Source: Glycine soja | Lineage: Eukaryota > Streptophyta > Magnoliopsida > Fabales > Fabaceae | Assembly: GCF_004193775.1 (NCBI RefSeq) | Contig: NC_041019.1 | Span: 53,543,928-53,607,927 of the forward strand | Direction of reading: 5' to 3' | DNA: 64,000 nucleotides | Part shown: in pieces, positions 50,560 to 60,905 of the stretch | Position numbering within the stretch: position 1 is the first letter of the stretch | Layout: every line of letters starts with the position of its first letter | Translations under genes and position numbers: made by a program | The notes under the pieces: model-generated | Told to the model about the DNA's origin: nothing | The model's input: only the letters and a program-made list of their open reading frames with translations | Database searches by the model: none

Positions 50560-51542
50560 CAACAAAGATGTTCTATTCAAGTAGAAATCGTAAAATATCT
50601 GCTTAAAGGAATTCCTGAAACCAAAGCAGATTCATAGTTCAGAATATATTTGGCACATGTGAAGCCTAATCAAGCTACATAACAATGGGTGAGTTTGTTT
50701 ATACTTTTAAAAAAACAACTTTAAAATAAGCACTTTTTAAAAAAAGCAAAAAACTGTTTATTTTAAGTAAAAGGAGTCTAGACAAACATATCAAAAAACC
50801 ATAAAACTGCTTATTTTATTTTAAAAACCACTTATTTTAAAAAATAAGCTTAAACAAACTAGCCCAATATGACATTTACATACTTCTCTTCAGTCTTTCC
50901 ATATCTTGCATCATAAACATCATAACTCCCGAAATATCCTCCACAATTTCATTTTCACGTTAACAACCCAAATGAAAGTGAAATTTGAGTTATCAACCTT
51001 GACAGAAAATTGACAAAATGCAGTCACATTACCACTTTCCAGTACCATGTTTAACACCCCATTACATCTCCCAGTTGTCTATCACAGTAATACCACCATA
51101 ATTAAACCAAGAAAGACTGACCAAACATGCTAGCAACTTTAAAGTTTAAACTAAATCCCAAAAAAAGTAAAGCAATATGATAGCATACAACACAAATTTT
51201 ACCTTTCACTAGTCCTGAAGACAGCTCCAGCATTCTCCAGTAAGATCTTCAACAGCTCCAATGCCACAATCTTCCCCTTCATCAACTGTGCGTCTTCATG
51301 GACAACTTACAAAGAGCCCTGAACACCAAAAAGGCATCTCTCCTGAGCTTATTCCCAATCTGAATCTCCAAATCATCGTCCCTCTCCACCACCTCCTCTT
51401 TCCTTCCCTCCAATGCCGTCTTCTACATACTGATCTCCCAATACTTGGCATCCAACATGTCCTCCTCAGTGGAATCCAACAAATCTGCCGGATTCCCTGC
51501 CTCCACCGTTGCCGTCATGGTGGTCTCAAACGCGCCGTCGTG
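50560..51542 (-). pseudogene. BIG fragment C: end of exon 1 plus part of intron 1
   Basis: 51203-51542 matches the 3' part of exon 1 of copy B (about 44877-45247), including the splice donor at 51203/51202. The upstream two thirds of exon 1 are gone. It carries a deletion of about 25 bp near 51290 (frameshift) and another of about 15 bp near 51395, plus an in-frame TAG (51423-51425, minus strand) where copy B has a Tyr codon. 50560-51202 resembles copy B intron 1 (for example GTGAAGCCTAATC at about 50659 and about 43876). No exon 2 follows. It lies immediately beside the PPR gene, the position expected for the 5' end of the ancestral BIG gene. Confidence 0.88.
50687..50865. mobile_element. 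Small MITE inside the intron of fragment C
   Basis: The left end GGGTGAGTTTGTTTATACTT mirrors the reverse complement of the right end, GGGCTAGTTTGTTTAAGCTT. The element is 179 bp, A/T-rich and non-coding, and the sequence AAT lies on both sides. The homologous intron of copy B lacks it, so copy B supplies the empty site. Confidence 0.72.
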
Positions 51543-52180
51543 TTGGATTGAGGATTACGGTTCCGTTTTGCGATAGGCTTCGAGTTTGGAAGTGAATTGA
51601 CTTAATAACCGTCCCTAAGTAGATCGTGTTGAGGGCAATTGTGTCTTTTCGGCGTTTCTGGTTCTTTCCAACGATGATAAGAGAACCCAATTTTCTAACT
51701 CCGAAACCAAGCCACTCACTCAAAGTAGACTCTCCAAACAGAAGTACGTACTGCGCGGCCGAGGAAGCATCCGAATCCGTTGAATAGGAAGCCTTTGATC
51801 CACTTTCTGAGAGCACTGAATCATGGCACCAGCACCTGAATGGAGTCATTTGAATGGGAACTCGTAGAGTTATGCATTGAATCGGTGAGTTTTGTAAGAT
51901 CTTCGCACCCTTTTTCTGTTAAGTTTTGCTCATAAAAAATGGCATCTTGCTTGAGAAAAATATTTGCTATTCGACAGGAATAATAAGTTGATTTAGCGTT
52001 TTTCTTAACTAATATGTGTTAATAAATTAATTACCAACGTTTGCTTCTGTATTGAATTTTAGGAGCATGTTTAGGATATCACTACAAGGCAAGTGAATGC
52101 TGAGATAAAGAAAAAATACTTCAACTTCTTATGTTGGTAATTAATAGGATATAACATGTGTTGGCTTTGATCACACTATA
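51543..52180 (+). promoter_or_regulatory. Upstream region of the PPR gene
   Basis: Non-coding stretch of about 640 bp between BIG fragment C and the PPR start codon. In the ancestral arrangement it would have been the shared divergent promoter of BIG and the PPR gene. A spliced 5' leader is possible: GGTGAGTTTTG near 51890 looks like a donor. No TATA box stands out. Confidence 0.4.
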
Positions 52181-53963
52181 ATGATGGGCACCTATTGCAA
52201 TAACCTACTGTGCAACTTTTATCATCCAAACTACTCAATAACCAATGATGTTACCAAATTTTGTCGAGTTCTGACCAGAGGAAACTCATTATGCCAAAAC
52301 CCCGTTTATTTTGGTTTGCGTAAACACCGTTTTGATTCAGTATTAGTGAGTGTTGGTTTGGAGGAAGTTGTTAAAGAAGAAGGGAAAGAAGACAATGACA
52401 GAAGGTATAGGTGGATTGAGGTTGGCAAAAATGTCACAAAAGAACAACAACAGGCCATATCTAAACTTCCTTTCAGGATGGCCGATCGATGCAAAGCCTT
52501 GATGAGACAGATTATATGTTTTTCTGCAGAAAAGGGCTCCATGTCTGATCTTTTGAGATCATGGGTGAAGTTAATGAAGCCTACCAGAGCAGACTGGCTT
52601 TCAGTTCTGAAAGAGTTGAAAATAAGGGAACATCCTGTTTACCTTGAGGTATTTCACATTTTATCTTTGCTTGATATATTATTGGTACTGAGGTTTGAAG
52701 CTATTCAAACTATCCAAATTGCATGTGGTAGTGCTGTATTTACCCCTTTGATTTTGTTAGTTTTAAATGTGAAGACCCACGCCAAGATGCAAGTTTGAGG
52801 TTTATGTATTTACCACAAAGTAGTGAACTTAATAAACTAAAATAAAATAAGAAATTAAATTTACATGCATTATGAAAATTGATATGTTGTCCATTTCATG
52901 GCTCTTTGATTGGTAATTGGAAGGGGAATGCAGTTTTTTCCTCTAACCATCTAAACCTCCTGGTCTGTCGAGTAAGTTTGTGAAGCAAGGGAGTGATTTA
53001 CTTGTGTTGAAAAGATAGGAAGAAAATTTAAGCAACATGATATTTATCCAACTGTTTTTCATGGTAGGTGATCATTTTCTTACCGGATTCCATGCACCTT
53101 AATTTGTTTGTGTTATGAGTGAAACATTTTATTTCCTTTATGCCTTACAGTCTAAAATTAATCTGCGGACTTATACACATTTTTAGGTTGCAAAACATGC
53201 TCTTATGGAAGAATCCTTTGAAGTCAATATTCGTGACTACACAAAGATAATACATTATTATGGCGAGCACAATCTATTGGAAGATGCGGAAAAATTTCTT
53301 GCACTCATGAAGCAAAGGGGCTTCATCTATGATCAGGTAATTCTGACTACCATGGTTCACATGTACAGCAAGGCTGGCAATCATGACCGGGCCAAGGAGT
53401 ACTTTGAAGAGATCAAATTGCTCGGCGAACCTTTGGATAAAAGATCGTATGGCTCAATGATCATGGCCTACATCAGAGCTGGAATGCCTGAAGAAGGAGA
53501 GAATTTACTTCAAGAAATGGAGGCACAAGAAATACTCGCAGGCAGCGAGGTTTACAAGGCGCTGCTTAGAGCCTACTCTATGATTGGTAATGCTGAAGGT
53601 GCACAAAGGGTGTTTGATGCAATTCAACTGGCCGGTATCACCCCAGATGATAAGATTTGTAGTTTGGTTGTTAATGCTTATGTTATGGCTGGGCAAAGTC
53701 AGAAGGCTCTCATTGCATTTGAAAATATGAGAAGAGCAGGTATCAAACCTAGTGATAAATGCATAGCTTCAGTGTTGGTTGCATATGAGAAGGAAAGTAA
53801 GATAAATACTGCATTAGAATTTCTAATAGATTTGGAGAGAGATGGCATTATGGTTGAGGAAGAAGCTTCTGCGGTACTAGCTAAGTGGTTCCGAAAACTA
53901 GGGGTGGTGGAAGAGGTAGAGCTTGTTTTAAGAGACTTTGTTACTAGTAATCAGATAAGCTAA
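52181..53963 (+). CDS. Pentatricopeptide repeat protein (At1g01970-like)
   Basis: Two exons, 52181-52648 and 53187-53963, join in frame (VYLE then VAKHALMEE) to give 414 residues and a stop. The second half holds tandem 35-residue P-class PPR motifs, e.g. VILTTMVHMYSKAGNHDRAK, KRSYGSMIMAYIRAGMPEEG, EVYKALLRAYSMIGNAEGAQ and KICSLVVNAYVMAGQSQKAL. The N-terminal third lacks repeats and begins MMGTYCNNLLCNF, compatible with an organellar targeting peptide (inference). PPR proteins bind organellar RNA; the target is unknown. Length is close to Arabidopsis At1g01970 (about 409 residues), which also stands next to BIG3. No editing domains (E, DYW) are present. The first ATG of the open frame was taken as the start. 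Confidence 0.92.
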
Positions 53964-54974
53964 TGAACTCTTGAAAATAATGCATGAGAATATTTTTTTT
54001 ATAACTTATATCAAGCATCGGAATGTATGTTACATTCTCAAGTTCACATTTTGGGAAATTAATTTTGTAAAAGCAAACACATTCTTTGGTATAAGTATTA
54101 TATAAAAACAAAACAAAAATCTGACAAAGCGAACCTCAGCGATATATCTTGAATAAGAATTAGATTCCAGCTAAATTAATTCTCTAACCAACCAACATTT
54201 TGGACACACCCAAGTGGGTAATCTGATTGAATCATTTAAGTAATATATAAGTTTAATCTTTAATGAAAATTTCTCAATCAAATTTCAAATTAGATTTTTA
54301 TACTACATTGATCGATTGCATTCATTGTCTTTGATATATATGTTGCATGCTTTTTCTAGAAAGTGATCAGCTACATATTCTCCCAATGACCTTACACAAA
54401 TTTACACACACGTGTCCCATACTTCTGGCGAGTTTTCGTTTTCTCAAAAATGGAAACATGTTCAGGTCGACAAATCTGTTTCAATTAACTTCAAAGAAAG
54501 TACGAACCAAATAGACGAGGGAAGAGATTTGTGGAGAGTACGTAATTCAATTTCTATGCTTTTACAGTAACAAAAGTTGTACTATTTTTTTTATGGCAAC
54601 AAAATTTATACTATTAACCGATGAAATTATGATAAATTTTTTAAAGTGGAATAAGAATAACTTTAAAAGAATCATTTCTTCTCATTTATTTTCTTAAAAT
54701 TTAATAATTAAAATTAATTATTCGTTATAATTATTAACTTTCAAGAAAATAAATTATGCAAAAGAAAATTAACGGTGAAAGAATTACTTTTAGAATAATT
54801 TAATTTCTCTCCTTTCAAGATAAGTTATTAAATGTTATAATAGTCATGTAAGTTATACTAAACACTAGATGTTGTAGGCTTGCATGCTGCCTTTGATGAA
54901 GCCTTCGACACACTCTCATTGTGCTAATATTTGAAGGTTCCAAGAGGTTCTCTGTTCTGATCTTCATTTCAAGG

Positions 54975-54976
<2 letters not shown>

Positions 54977-55034
<58 letters not shown>
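54977..55034. repeat. (AT)n microsatellite
   Basis: Uninterrupted AT repeat of about 29 units downstream of the PPR gene. Likely length-variable. Confidence 0.92.
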
Positions 55035-55037
<3 letters not shown>

Positions 55038-55361
55038 GTCAGCCAGTACTTCAGGGACTTGGTTAACTTCTGTTATTGAATAAATTACTTCAAATTCTCA
55101 TGATAAGTACTAGAGATACAATGTATGGGAATATATGGGAGATATAAGATTGATTTTATAATTAAGAAAATAAATCATAAGTTTAATTTTAACAAATTAA
55201 TAATTAATATCTATAGAAGAAAAAATTATTACCAACATGAACAACTTAATGGTAAGTGAAGCAGTTCATTTAAAGAGATTTTTTTTTTTTACTTTAATCA
55301 GAAGAACTATATTTTGAATATTTTTTACAACATATGGTTTTTTGCTTTATTAAAACATGAG

Positions 55362-56159
55362 ATTTAGAGTGTGTTTCGTGTAGTTTATTTTTAAATTTTT
55401 TTCTCCTTAAAAGAAGAAGCTGGGCCAAACAATATTTGAATAAAGGTCCTTAAATTTTTAAAAGCTTATTTATTTTACGAAAAGGAGCTTTTAACAAAAG
55501 TTCCCTAGAGGAGCTTTGGATGGGCTTTTGCAGAGCTTATATTGCCAAGGCTTCCATCCGATTCAGCGTAAGCCTGTATTCTTCTTCTTCTTTAATTTAT
55601 TTTTCTAATACAACTTTGGATTGGACTTAATCGATTGTGTGTGCAGTAACAATTTGCTTTTTTTTTTTTTTTTATCATATGCGGTAACAATTTTGCTTCT
55701 TAGTGGATTCTTATTTATTCAATTTTTTTTAACGAGATTTGATATTATTGAACTATATTCAAATAATTATTTTTACTTCTTTCAAAATATTATTGTACAA
55801 TAAATAATTAATAAATATTATTTCAAATCATCACTAAAATAAACTTAAAAACTTAAATGCTTATACTTTAATATTTTAATTTACTTTTATAATCATTAAA
55901 ATAAATTTATGTAATTAAATTAATTTTGCCCAATATTTTTATTTGATAAATACTTTTTATTAGATAAGATAACTAATTTTAAATAAAATTGATATTTCCA
56001 AAAAAATTTACCAAACACCTTTTATATTAAAAAGAGATTTTAAGTTAAAAATAATAAAATATAAAAAACAACTTATACTTATTTTTAAGCTCTAATATTT
56101 AATTTTTATTTAAAAGTAAATTTTAAATAAAAATTAAGTTGGGTTAAACACACATTTAG
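55362..56159. repeat. Candidate inverted-repeat element
   Basis: The left end (ATTTAGAGTGTGTTTCGTGT then AGTTTATTTTTA) resembles the reverse complement of the right end (CTAAATGTGTGTTTAACCCA then ACTTAATTTTTA). Non-coding, AT-rich, about 800 bp. The arms are imperfect. Confidence 0.4.
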
Positions 56160-56221
56160 TAGATTTACTTTTAAGCTGACCCAATTAATATGATATGTTG
56201 TAGGATTGCATGTCTTGCTCT

Positions 56222-56900
56222 ATAGCTATCAAAACAAGATGGCTTGATTCATTGAGCCTGATCCAACTTTACCTATCTTTTAAATGGGTTAATTCAATCC
56301 GATTCACTTAAATTTAATTCTTAAAAAAATAGTTTAATTGGGCTCATCATGGGTCATGGGTTAAACAGGTTGGTCCATCAATTCATCTAAAATTTTTAAA
56401 AAAATATTTTCTTTTTTCAAAAAGAAAATTTAACAAAAAAATCAATTTTTTTAGAAAAATAAATTTAAATAAATTAGAAAAAATATTAACTAAATTAAAT
56501 CTTTCATTATTCATACACCACAACAAGACATATTATCACAAGTTAGAAGCCTTAAACTATAATAACAACTTTTAAAAATAGTTTTGAACAAAACACTAAA
56601 TAAAATAACGTTGAACAATATTATAAAATGCTAAAAGTATATTTTAGGTAAAGTTTGCTTTATTTATAGTTAAATGAACAAGACACTACCTCTTAAAAAA
56701 TATTATATTATACTAATTGATGATTTTTTAGATAGATTAGGTGGACCAACCCAACTTACTATGAATCAAGTCATACGTGGATTAGGTTAAATTTTACAGT
56801 TAATTATAATATTTTTCCTTTTTTAGATCTGGTTCGACCTGAATCCATAAGAAGCTATATAGATTGACCCGTGGATTTGGATCCATTTTGATAGTTATGT
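56222..56900. repeat. Candidate inverted-repeat element with ATAGCTATCAAAA ends
   Basis: The left end ATAGCTATCAAAACAAGATGG resembles the reverse complement of the right end, CATAACTATCAAAATGGATCC. The interior has words such as GGGTTAATTCAATCCG and GACCCGTGGATTTGGATCC, as in dispersed legume elements. No coding capacity. Confidence 0.42.
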
Positions 56901-59044
56901 ATAAGTGGCTAACAAAACAAAAACATCACTTATATGGTACTATGCAGTAATTGTGTTTACGAAGATGTCTCTCTCACTTTAGTGCATCTTACTGAGAAAA
57001 GTGACTCCTATTAAATGATGTATATATGACATGTTCAGTTTAAAGATAAAATAACTAAAAATTATGCTTTAGGTCCACTAATTAAGAAAAAAAAAAATAT
57101 TTGTTAATAATATTTATAAAAAAAAACCCTCATACATTACTAAAAAAAGTCACAGTACGTTTAGCAAAAAGGCTCAATATATTTAAAGTAATTTTTAAAA
57201 AAAAAATTACTTTATATCTCATTTATTTATTGTTGGACCGAGCTTTGTATCAGATTATGTGCAAGTGAGATAAGCTCGAACTCGATCTAAAAGGAAACCA
57301 TGAGATTGAAATCCTTAGAATCAAGTCGACATTTTATTTATGTCAAATAGATTGCAAGTACTCAGAACAGAAGTTTAGTTCTGTTGAATTGCATCATGGC
57401 ATGATAACATATTTTGTAGCAAGGGTTGAGAATCAATTAACTTAATTGCTTATAACACATTTTTTCTACCATAGCCCTCTAAAGCTATATTTATGCAGAT
57501 ACTTTGCACTGTTGAAGTAATGATTCAGTCAAAACACATTTTTACATTAACGTTTAGCTCCTCCCCATTCCCGCTCTCTTATCATGCCTGGCTGGAACGA
57601 AAGTTCACAAAATCAGTGGTCCCAAAGTTCAAAAAACCACTATAAGTCTATAATCCTGACAGAAAGTTAAATAGAAAAAGAAAAAAAAAAGAAGAAGAAG
57701 AAGAAGAAGGAAAAGAAAGGGAAAATAAGAAGAAAAGACTGTTATTTTCACTAACTGCTCTATGTTGTCTTAAGTGGTTGAGAATAAAGGAACGTAATTA
57801 TATACAATTACTCATATTACCCATGTGTTTAATAGTGTCATGAGATTATTGAAATGGATAATGATAGTTAATTTTACCTCACAAATGATTAATAACCATC
57901 GCATGTGGCTGATTACATGTATATATAATTAATTTTATTCCACAAATAGATTCAGAAAAACGAACATGATCATTTGTTTATAATTATCCATAATAATAGT
58001 AATATATATAAGATAATTGTAATATCTAACTCTGATTAACTTTATCTCACAAATGATTACTTATGTGGGTGCGGTGGAAGAAGCTTAACAACGGTGGCAA
58101 AGAACGTGGTTGGTGGAAAGGGATGAGAGGTTATGTGCATGTGTGTGGTGGTAGAAGGAGTTGCTGTGACATGGCATCGCTTAGGGTGTTGCATTCACCT
58201 CACACAGAATCGAAGCAAAGTCATAGAAAGCTCCATTTGTGGTGCACTTCGTTGTGTAAATCCTTGATTATGGTTAGTTGAATTGAAAAGTCGTCTATAG
58301 GAATTGAATTTGAAAGGTGTTGGCTTTATAACTTTTAAAAAATACAATAAGAAAAAAGCTTGTAGAAGCTAAAAATCATCACTTTAAATTAATTATTTTG
58401 AAATTTAAAATCCTAATGGCATGTCTCTTAAAACATAAAGAATCACAACAACAACAAAAAAAAAAAAGAATTATTAAAACATATATAATAAAGGTAACAT
58501 TTAACCTAATTTTAAATTCGGCATTCATCATCCTTTATCACATCCCCTTAGACGTAAAAATAGAAGAGCCACTTATTTTACAAAGTTTTTTCTAAGCACA
58601 AGTTCCAAAGAGGCAAATATGGGATGTAAAAGATTGCAACCATGAAAAAACTTTCAACCATGGTCAAACATGATCATTGTCATAATGCGCATGCATCCTC
58701 CTCTTTCCATAATCCATGACTCATTGACGATCGAGAGCCACATCTTATACTATCAGCACGTACTCGATCGCAAAAGAAATTCGAAATATAACTAGCAAGC
58801 AAATGCATGTCTATACTATAGTAAGGTTTTTTTTTTTCCAACAACACAAAAAAGGATAAAAGAAAGGAAGGAAAGAACAATCATATATGATCATGATTAT
58901 TATAATAAATATACTTGCTCATATATATATTGAAATATGTTTGAAAATTTTAGATCCCTTGCTAGTCTAGTTTCTAATTAAATTCCATTTACCAAAAGAA
59001 AAATATATAAGTTCATTAATTTATAAAGCAAAAAAGATGTTTGA

Positions 59045-59440
59045 TCATTTAGAATGCGATAGAGATGGTGAAGCATTGGAGCTTGACGCAGGAGGTGATG
59101 GAGGAGACCCATGTCTATGAGGAATGTCACGTGCCACGGCTTGAATGTCAGCACCAGAGGTGGTTGATGGAGCAGCAGCAGCAGCTAGGTATTGACGTAA
59201 GTCTATGGCCCTCTGTTGCATGGCCCATGAAGTTTGGCCCAGTGGATCAAAAAGTGAAGACAAATCATAGGTGGTGGCCGGCACTGCCGCAACTGTGGCC
59301 GGCGGTAGGTCGGCAATTGAGAAACCGGAGGGTGGTGCTGCCGTTGTTTGCGGTGGTGGAGGAGGTGGTGATGGTTGAGGTAACTCCATTTGAGCAAGGT
59401 GGCCATGTAGGTAAGAGAGTTCTGCTTGTAAGCTTACCAG
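59045..59440 (-). CDS. LBD (LOB-domain) transcription factor, last exon only
   Basis: 131 codons beginning at an AG acceptor (59441/59440) in phase 0 and ending in a stop. The first residues, LVSLQAELSYLHGHLAQMEL, are the leucine-spaced coiled-coil end of a class I LOB domain. A proline-rich stretch follows, then SSLFDPLGQTSWAMQQRAID, which I associate with the LBD30/LBD18 group. The tail is rich in Ser, Pro and Ala. The exon carrying the zinc-binding C-block and GAS block is not found between 59441 and 64000, so it lies beyond the window or is lost. LBD proteins are nuclear regulators of organ boundaries and vascular differentiation. The intron, if real, contains antisense thioesterase exons and several repeats. 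GC content is clearly above its surroundings, as expected for a real LBD exon. Confidence 0.82.
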   Translation of the reverse strand: MVSLQAELSYLHGHLAQMELPQPSPPPPPPQTTAAPPSGFSIADLPPATVAAVPATTYDLSSLFDPLGQTSWAMQQRAIDLRQYLAAAAAPSTTSGADIQAVARDIPHRHGSPPSPPASSSNASPSLSHSK

Positions 59441-59534
59441 CTGTAGAACAATGAAGGAAAAATAAAAAATGTTTATACATTGTGATTATTTAATTATTGT
59501 TTAAAATAAATCCATGGATTATCCTAACTTATGG

Positions 59535-59845
59535 GTTTAATTACCCATTTAATTCTTATAATTTTCACACTTATTTCTTTTAATCATTGTTAATAAGTGA
59601 ATTTTTTAGTTTTTAAATTTAATAAGTGAATTTTTTAATTTTTAAAGATTATATTTTAGTTTTCGAAAGATTTTTATTGTCAAAATTTTTTAATTGTGTT
59701 AATTAAATTTTTTTAATAAAAGGACCTTTTTTTAGAATTAAAATATAAATTTTAAAAATTAAAAAATTCACTTATTAATTATAAAAACTAAAAAAATAAA
59801 TTCAGAAACTATAAGTATATAAAAACTAAATAAATAATTAAATCT
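59535..59845. repeat. Candidate inverted-repeat element beside the LBD exon
   Basis: Inverted phrases AATAAGTGAATTTTTTA and AAAAAATTCACTTATTAAT, with outer ends TTTAATTA and TAATTAAA, suggest a decayed fold-back element of about 300 bp. Pairing is imperfect. Confidence 0.45.
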
Positions 59846-59957
59846 AACTTATTTTGTTTCTCCATCTGAAGAATTACCTAGGGCGAGAAAATTTCTATGA
59901 TAGTTTAGCTAAAAGACAGATGACATTGTTTTCAAACAAATTATTTATATAAATAAT

Positions 59958-60400
59958 GTCAAATTTGAGTTAATGATGTCTTTCCGAAACAATGGTCATT
60001 TTTTATTTTGGGCACAATTTGTAACCTTTTTTTTATTAATTCAAGACCTGAAACTTGTCCTATTAGATTCACCTAGTACCTTCATGGAAACTATGGAACC
60101 TAATCAAAAAGGCCATACCATGGAGAAAATCACATGAAAAGTGAGTCTCCTGAGTAACTAGAAAATAATTTTATATTAGATTTTTCAGTTTTTTGGCTGC
60201 TCATGTTACTCATTTTTCACACAATTTTCACCATGTTTGTAGCCCTTTTTGGCTCAAACATTAGTTGGGTGTTTTCATGTAGAAGAATCAAATGGAACAA
60301 GTTTAATGTCTTGAATAAGTAAAAGAAAGGGTTCAAAATCGTGCCCCAAAACAAAAATGGTCATTGTTTCATAAGGACAACATTAAGTGAAATTTGAGAG
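59958..60400. mobile_element. Fold-back element with arms of about 100 bp
   Basis: The left arm runs from about 59959 (CAAATTTGAGTTAATGATG then TCTTTCCGAAACAATGGTC) to the phrase TAATTCAAGACCTGAAACTTG. The reverse complement of the right arm repeats it in order: CAAATTTCACTTAATGTTG, TCCTTATGAAACAATGACC and TTATTCAAGACATTAAACTTG. The loop is about 230 bp. Non-coding. It lies in the presumed LBD intron, 5' of the thioesterase exons. Confidence 0.78.
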
Positions 60401-60905
60401 TTAAAGGACCAAAATGAATTTTTAAGAAGATAGAAGACCAAGAATATATTTTAGCCCAAATTATAAAAAAGTACATTTGTGTTCTTGGCTTTTGATACGG
60501 GTCAATGCTCATGGCATTTTTTGTTTTAACTTCCACAAACACATCTAAGTGATTGCTTCTGAATATTAATGACATATTTCTTTGACCATGTAGCTTGATC
60601 TTTCCACCACATGTATTCATTAGAACTTTCTGTTATTAACATGGACATGTGTGGGCCTTAGAAACAGAAACAAATTTTCAAAATTATTGCACTGATTTTA
60701 GCCTATTAATTATTATTCTAAAATTTGGGATTTTAAATATAAATATTTCTGGGTTTTTTCCGATAAGGAAATATTTCTGATCTTAATTTCTCCACCTGTA
60801 TGTTTTTACTTCTGTTTTATAACTTTTAATACTGTGTTAGTGAACTTTCAGTTTTTGACTTAGTTTTTCCTATATTAACAGCATATTGGTTCTTTTGGTT
60901 ATCAG

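Larger units (their letters stand above)
46401..51202. other. Gene-free region between BIG copy B and fragment C
   Basis: 46400-47900 is very AT-rich with homopolymer runs. A TA-dinucleotide run lies at about 48445-48480. From about 48240 to 50400 the base composition is more mixed and resembles decayed retrotransposon interior, but I could not find domains, LTR ends or a primer-binding site, so I leave it unclassified. From about 50560 to 51202 the DNA matches intron 1 of BIG copy B and belongs to fragment C. Confidence 0.45.
53964..59044. other. Gene-free region with inverted-repeat elements
   Basis: No supportable gene. Holds a long AT microsatellite (54977-55034), two candidate inverted-repeat elements (55362-56159 and 56222-56900), a GAA-rich run near 57675-57720, and otherwise AT-rich DNA. 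A short GC-richer frame at 58063-58281 has no recognisable domain. Confidence 0.5.

Noticed and set aside
58063..58281. 72-residue open frame in GC-richer DNA
   Set aside because: No recognisable motif, promoter or partner exon.
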